Origin: CAYWEP01 sp964613075
Lineage (GTDB): Bacteria > Patescibacteriota > Microgenomatia > Levybacterales > UBA12049
Reading direction: 5' to 3'
DNA length: 26,293 bases
Assembly (NCBI GenBank): GCA_964613075.1
Contig: CAZTFV010000006.1
Span: forward strand, 1 to 26,293
Below are positions 23,484 to 26,293 of this stretch, piece by piece. The notes under the pieces were generated by a model that did not search any database, was not told the origin of the DNA, and was given only the letters and a program-made list of their open reading frames with translations. Within the stretch, counting starts at the first letter, position 1; each line of letters begins with the position of its first letter. Made by a program: the position numbers and the translations under genes.

Positions 23484-23552
23484 TCACGGTAACAACTGTA
23501 CTTTCTTAGGAAATTTTGGTACAAATACCATACAGCAGTTGTCACCTCCTTT
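23484..23552 (-). promoter_or_regulatory. Mini-ORF with perfect Shine-Dalgarno site sequestered in a hairpin
   Basis: On the minus strand AAAGGAGGTGA (23542-23552) lies 10 bases before an ATG at 23531 that opens a 15-codon ORF, MVFVPKFPKKVQLLP, ending in TGA at 23484. GGTGACAACTG (23536-23546) pairs with CAGTTGTTACC (23488-23498), 11 bp with one wobble, hiding half of the ribosome site. The next ORF continues in the same frame. It could be a leader-peptide switch. The rest of 23475-23825 holds MITE copy 3 and no other gene. Confidence 0.45.
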
Positions 23553-23648
23553 GGAGAGAAAACGTTGTTTCCATAACATTTTCATTGTGCCAACTGCTTT
23601 TTATGTTGTCAAATCAAAGAGAAAAGAGTTTTGCACCAGACTGATATG

Positions 23649-23768
23649 TCAGGATTTGACAAAGAAGTTATTGTTCGAGCGTAGTCGAGAACATAACTTC
23701 TCGACTCGCGGAGTTTACCCTGAGTTGAATCGAAGGGCTCGCTCGAAGAATATTTTGTCAAATCCTGA
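23649..23768 (-). mobile_element. MITE-like palindromic element, copy 3 (120 bp), inverted
   Basis: Perfect ends TCAGGATTTGACAAA and TTTGTCAAATCCTGA. It is the reverse complement of copy 1 except that it lacks the covarying hairpin (GCCATGTACC unit). The flank GCGATTAC-ATTC is shared with copy 1. It sits upstream of the zinc-ribbon gene. Confidence 0.85.
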
Positions 23769-23825
23769 GCGATTACATTCAGGGCCATTGACTTATCTAT
23801 CCCAAAACCTCTACTATAAATATCT

Positions 23826-24446
23826 ATGCCAGACAACACGGATGATAAAGATATAAAAAACATTGTGAAGGATGTTGCGGATAAAGCCGAGGAACATGCC
23901 AGGAAAAAACCCGTCGAGTCGGAGAAATGTCCGAAGTGCGGGAGTCCGCTTGCGGAGATAACGACCACTGCAACGGGGCGGAAGCTGCAGCGGTGTAGTG
24001 CCGGGTCGTGGGATCCGACGGAACGAAAAACAATTGGTTGTGACTATGTAAAATGGCTTGAGGTGGAGCCTCAAGAGCTGAATGAAAAATGCCCTAAATG
24101 CGGATCTCCGCTTGTCTTGTCGGTCACGCGCTTTGGCAAGAAAATGAAGAAATGCTCAACCAACGTCTGGGATAAAGAGCTGAAGAAGGCCATGGGGTGT
24201 GACTATATTGAGTGGATCAACGGCACGACAGAGAAGCTTGATGAAGAATGCCCGGCCTGCGGCAGACCTCTGGTATTATTTACCACCAATGCCGGAAAGC
24301 GGATGAAAAAATGCAGCACAGCAGGATGGGATCGAGAGAAAAGAGTTGCTACCGGCTGCACTTTTGTCCAATGGCTCCGACCCGGAGAATATGAGAAAGT
24401 AGATACCGACGGAGAAGAATTTTTGCCACCCGAGCCGAAGAGCTAG
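23826..24446 (+). CDS. Triple topoisomerase-type zinc-ribbon protein, 206 aa
   Basis: After a charged helix, three tandem C4 zinc ribbons of the zf-C4_Topoisom type follow: Cys35/38/57/72, Cys89/92/110/125 and Cys142/145/163/178. Each reads CPxCGxPLv..., then G(K/R)KxKxCS, W-D and GC-x-[YF]-[VI]-x-W. In DNA topoisomerase I such ribbons form the C-terminal DNA-binding tail; here they stand alone, with no catalytic domain, and the frame starts at its own ATG. Single-stranded DNA or RNA binding is a fair inference. The gene converges with the thermonuclease gene, with 4 bases of overlap at the stops. Start at 23826 follows a TATAAATATCT stretch, again with no ribosome site. Confidence 0.85.
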   Translation: MPDNTDDKDIKNIVKDVADKAEEHARKKPVESEKCPKCGSPLAEITTTATGRKLQRCSAGSWDPTERKTIGCDYVKWLEVEPQELNEKCPKCGSPLVLSVTRFGKKMKKCSTNVWDKELKKAMGCDYIEWINGTTEKLDEECPACGRPLVLFTTNAGKRMKKCSTAGWDREKRVATGCTFVQWLRPGEYEKVDTDGEEFLPPEPKS

Positions 24447-25030
24447 GGGAGGCTGGCGCAGGCGGTGTCTGCCCAGAGACCGAGTTTTTTATTTTCGGCG
24501 TCTTTTTGCGCTTGTTTATATTCCATCTGATATTTGTACGGCGTATTGTATGTGTATTCGTATGCATAGCCTGTCGCAATCATGGTCTTCCCGTAGTCAA
24601 GAGAATTATTATTAATAAACACATAGCGAAGTAATCGAGCGTACTTATCACGATCGCCCTGGCTCGGATCTGACTCTAACCAGACTGTATTTCTTGATCC
24701 GGCATAGTTTTCTTTTGCTTTTGCTGATGCTTCTTTGCCAAAGCACTCAACAGTCTTTCGCGGATCCACGGTCTCGGGCGTATTGATGCCGATAATGCGG
24801 ATGGTCTCATTTTTGCCGCTTAAAGAAACAGTAATCGTGTCGCCGTCAACGACTTTTACAACTCTGGCGATTTGGCGGGAGTTTGGAGCAGGGGACTGGG
24901 GGCTTTGTGAGGGTGAAACAGTGGGTCGGGCAGCTTCGTAAACGGCAAATATGACTGATGATAAAAAGAGAACAACAAGAATTGAGATAGTTATGAGTTT
25001 TAGACGGCTACGAAACAGGTGCTGTAACAT
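24443..25030 (-). CDS. Membrane-anchored thermonuclease (SNase family), 195 aa
   Basis: A membrane helix (about 11-31) and Pro/Ser linker precede a staphylococcal-nuclease fold (about 53-188): VVKVVDGDTITV (Asp62, Asp64), IRIIGINTPET (Arg78, Glu86), DKYARLLRYVF (Arg132), and AENKKLGLW. These match the catalytic Arg35, Glu43 and Arg87 of the staphylococcal enzyme and the Ca2+-binding Asps. It should cut DNA or RNA at the outer cell surface, perhaps for nucleotide scavenging, which would suit a host-dependent lifestyle (inference). Two cysteines (Cys96, Cys191) could form a disulfide. The ATG lies 6 bases after a perfect TATAAT. Confidence 0.95.
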   Translation of the reverse strand: MLQHLFRSRLKLITISILVVLFLSSVIFAVYEAARPTVSPSQSPQSPAPNSRQIARVVKVVDGDTITVSLSGKNETIRIIGINTPETVDPRKTVECFGKEASAKAKENYAGSRNTVWLESDPSQGDRDKYARLLRYVFINNNSLDYGKTMIATGYAYEYTYNTPYKYQMEYKQAQKDAENKKLGLWADTACASLP

Positions 25031-25036
25031 GGTTGT

Positions 25037-25042
25037 ATTATA
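25037..25042 (-). promoter_or_regulatory. -10 box of the thermonuclease gene, leaderless arrangement
   Basis: TATAAT on the minus strand, followed by 6 bases and the ATG at 25030. No convincing -35. Confidence 0.55.
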
Positions 25043-25051
25043 CCGTACCTG

Positions 25052-25720
25052 CTAAATAATTCTTTTCGCAACCCTCAAGGCCGCAATTACGACTATGTCG
25101 ATTGCGAGGGGGATGAGGAGGAGACGGGAGCCGGTTGTAAACATCTGAATGACAGAATCGGGGAATAGTGTCTCTGGACTTAACGCGGGCAAGCGGAAAT
25201 CGAGGAAATAGATTATCGCAAACAGAATAAGAACGGCAAGGAGAAGCTCGAGCGCTCCTTCCATATCTTTGCGGCTTGAGAACATCGTATTGCCGACTTC
25301 AAAGAGAATGTAGCCGGTTACAAAGACAGCAAGCGGCGTGTTAAGCAGATCATAATTTATTACGTAAAACAGCGTGATAAGAATAATAGTCGTGCCGATG
25401 AGAAAAGGCGCGATGCCGATGAAAAGGCGACGGAATGGATCTGTCCGAGCGATTGCAACACTACCCAATTTTACCCCTCTTTCTTCTATTTTCGGGACTA
25501 TTTCTAATTTTCCAGCAGGTACAAAAACCAGATGCGCCATGAGGTAGTGGCTGACTTCATGGACGATAGTGCCGGGAAGAAAAAGAAAGGAAAGGATAGC
25601 AATAGTGATTGATTTGCTATGTGTCAGGCGGAAAAGAAGAGAGGAGAGATCTCGGGTCAAAAGACGTGAGAGGAGAAAAAGTGCAAAAAGTTCTACAAAG
25701 AAAAGTAAAACATAGAGCAT
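25052..25720 (-). CDS. HEXXH integral membrane protein, putative zinc metalloprotease, 222 aa
   Basis: About five or six membrane helices. The motif H54-E55-V56-S57-H58 (GTIVHEVSHYLMAH) lies at the end of the second helix, the position used by M50-type intramembrane metalloproteases, and is followed by a soluble loop (KLEIVPKIEERGVKLGSVAIARTDPFRRLFIGIAPFLIG) whose RTDPFRRLFIGIAPF recalls the segment after the active site in that family. I do not see the usual second motif N-x-x-P-x-x-x-LDG, so the third zinc ligand is uncertain. Alternatively it may be a non-peptidase relative. It sits 22 bases upstream of the thermonuclease gene. Confidence 0.7.
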   Translation of the reverse strand: MLYVLLFFVELFALFLLSRLLTRDLSSLLFRLTHSKSITIAILSFLFLPGTIVHEVSHYLMAHLVFVPAGKLEIVPKIEERGVKLGSVAIARTDPFRRLFIGIAPFLIGTTIILITLFYVINYDLLNTPLAVFVTGYILFEVGNTMFSSRKDMEGALELLLAVLILFAIIYFLDFRLPALSPETLFPDSVIQMFTTGSRLLLIPLAIDIVVIAALRVAKRII

Positions 25721-25726
25721 TTATCA

Positions 25727-25732
25727 AGTATA
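25727..25732 (-). promoter_or_regulatory. -10 box of the HEXXH gene, leaderless arrangement
   Basis: TATACT on the minus strand, then 6 bases and the ATG at 25720. No clear -35. Confidence 0.45.
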
Positions 25733-25797
25733 TATCACTCCGCAATCATTTTGCAGGAGCCTAAGTTCTAGAAACGGTCACACCCCGATCGTTTTCC

Positions 25798-25826
25798 TTG
25801 AAGCTAATCACGCTATCTGGTATCAT
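25798..25826 (+). promoter_or_regulatory. Probable promoter of the tRNA-Gln region
   Basis: TTGAAG (25798-25803), 17 bases and TATCAT (25821-25826) point toward the tRNA. The transcript would begin about 150 bases before the intact tRNA and include the palindromes and the tRNA fragments. Confidence 0.45.
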
Positions 25827-25850
25827 TACACAGGCCACATTGCGGAATCC

Positions 25851-25948
25851 CGTCTCGCCTCGACGAGGTCTACTTCGCCTATCGATGCGAGCCGAGGCGG
25901 ACGTCTAATGGCAGTCCCCTCTTCGGCGACCCACCGAGGAGGTGGGGA
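25851..25948. repeat. Two GC-rich palindromes upstream of tRNA-Gln
   Basis: CGTCTCGCCTCG pairs with CGAGGCGGACG across 25851-25903 with one bulge. A second stem pairs TCCCC with GGGGA and CCCACC with GGTGGG (25915-25948). The second lies exactly inside a tRNA-Gln-like stretch, between its D-loop and its anticodon arm. Confidence 0.6.
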
Positions 25949-25963
25949 CAACGGACTTTGGCT
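25902..25963 (+). pseudogene. 5' fragments of a second tRNA-Gln interrupted by a palindrome
   Basis: CGTCTAATGG (25902-25911) and GGACAACGGACTTTGGCT (25946-25963) are identical to the D-arm and anticodon-arm segments of the intact tRNA-Gln. About 34 bases of palindrome separate them where the intact gene has only TA. There is no matching acceptor stem, so it cannot be a working tRNA. Confidence 0.65.
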
Positions 25964-25987
25964 GCCCGCCGCCGCTGGGACTTGTGC

Positions 25988-26058
25988 TGGGAGATCGTCT
26001 AATGGTAGGACAACGGACTTTGGCTCCGTTTATCATGGTTCGAATCCATGTCTCCCAG
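25988..26058 (+). tRNA. trnQ: tRNA-Gln (anticodon TTG)
   Basis: The cloverleaf folds completely: acceptor TGGGAGA/TCTCCCA, D-arm GTC-TAATGGTAG-GAC, anticodon stem ACGGA/TCCGT with loop CTTTGGC (TTG), T-arm CATGG-TTCGAAT-CCATG, discriminator G. The CCA end is not encoded. It decodes CAA. Confidence 0.95.
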
Positions 26059-26070
26059 CTCAGGTCCTAG

Positions 26071-26116
26071 CCCGCCCGCAATGACTTCGCTTGTGATGTC
26101 GGGCGAGGCAGGCGGG
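26071..26116. repeat. GC-rich palindrome downstream of tRNA-Gln
   Basis: CCCGCC (26071-26076) and GGCGGG (26111-26116) close a stem with an inner GCCCGC/GGGC pairing. GCCCGCC also occurs at 25964-25969 directly after the first tRNA fragment. Confidence 0.6.
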
Positions 26117-26118
26117 AA

Positions 26119-26151
26119 TCCGTTTATTCTGGTTCGAATCCAGATGCAAAA
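26119..26151 (+). pseudogene. 3' fragment of a tRNA-Gln-like gene
   Basis: TCCGTTTAT (26119-26127) matches the 3' anticodon stem and variable region of the intact tRNA-Gln. TCTGG-TTCGAAT-CCAGA is a perfect T-arm. The following TGCAAAA would be the 3' acceptor strand, but no 5' partner is adjacent. Confidence 0.6.
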
Positions 26152-26244
26152 CGGGGAGAAGAATATTTGAAAACAGCAAAAGGTAAAACGACATTAAAAA
26201 CTATGCTCAGAGAGTATTTTGAAAAAGGGAAGGTGCCAAGCTAA
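26128..26244 (+). pseudogene. Possible C-terminal remnant of a protein gene
   Basis: In frame with a TAA at 26242-26244 the sequence reads NPDAKRGEEYLKTAKGKTTL, then KTMLREYFEKGKVPS, which looks like the natural end of a protein. The frame has no ATG and runs upstream into tRNA and palindrome sequence up to a TAG at 26068. It may be a gene tail left after a rearrangement at the tRNA. Function unknown. Confidence 0.35.
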
Positions 26245-26249
26245 ACCAC

Positions 26250-26293
26250 ATGGAAGGTGGTAATCCTGGTAATCCACTGGCATTTGTACATGG
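26250..26293 (+). CDS. Possible start of a gene running off the right edge
   Basis: An ATG 5 bases after the preceding stop opens MEGGNPGNPLAFVH, with no stop before the window ends. Only 14 codons are visible, so this is tentative. Confidence 0.3.
   Translation, partial: MEGGNPGNPLAFVH

Noticed and set aside
23484..23486. In-frame TGA as evidence for an alternative code (UGA = Gly)
   Set aside because: The GT4, GT2 and DUF1003 genes all end in TGA at natural protein ends, and no well-recognised gene contains an internal TGA.
23536..23552. CACCTCCTTT as the 3' end of a 16S rRNA gene on the plus strand
   Set aside because: The preceding bases lack the conserved 16S helix 45 sequence; it is simply a perfect Shine-Dalgarno site on the other strand.
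25749..26151. TTTTGCA at 25749-25755 as the 5' acceptor strand for TGCAAAA at 26145-26151
   Set aside because: Only seven AT-rich bases match over 400 bases, and what follows TTTTGCA does not resemble a tRNA D-arm.

Overview
The window looks like a chromosomal segment of a Candidate Phyla Radiation bacterium (Patescibacteria, probably Microgenomates-like). This is inferred from gene types and style, not from a marker gene: many short genes without Shine-Dalgarno sites, several start codons about 6 bases downstream of a -10 box (apparently leaderless mRNAs), small one-domain hypotheticals, a sortase next to Asn/Asp-rich repeat surface proteins, and abundant palindromic dispersed repeats. UGA, UAG and UAA all act as stops, so the standard bacterial code applies.

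Layout. 1-5775 (minus strand): a sugar nucleotidyltransferase (rfbF, running off the left edge) and a 1559-residue protein joining two GT2 glycosyltransferases, a flippase-like membrane domain and a GT4 glycosyltransferase, preceded by a small excisionase-type HTH protein. 5776-8190 (mostly plus strand): an accessory island with an orphan gene, probably frameshifted, and a REP-associated tyrosine (RAYT) transposase flanked by REP-like hairpins. 8148-13625 (minus): a cell-surface locus with a sortase, an LPQTG protein and two more secreted proteins built from the same repeat. 13626-16010: terminators, then small membrane or unknown proteins (DUF2292, a DUF4352-like anchored protein, DUF1003, a small HHW protein). 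16046-19531: two direct copies of a palindromic MITE-like element bracket a glycosylation cassette of UDP-galactopyranose mutase, GT2 and GT4. 19551-20822 (plus): a SAM-I-clan riboswitch with terminator controlling metK. 20819-23245 (minus): a CAP-plus-dockerin secreted protein, DUF167, and a PD-(D/E)XK nuclease with four Fe-S-type cysteines. 23286-25720: a small coiled-coil ORF with a structured leader, the third MITE copy, a triple topoisomerase-type zinc-ribbon protein, a membrane-anchored thermonuclease and an HEXXH membrane protein. 25721-26293: tRNA-Gln(TTG) among GC-rich palindromes and fragments of a second tRNA-Gln.

Together the genes point to cell-envelope construction: activated sugars (rfbF, glf), four glycosyltransferase domains beyond the cassette's two, a flippase, and a sortase-anchored repeat-protein layer. 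Repeats repeatedly touch gene ends: REP sequence encodes the sortase C-terminus, the MITE tail supplies the glf stop codon, and MITE copies create spurious 5' extensions of the GT4 and metK reading frames.
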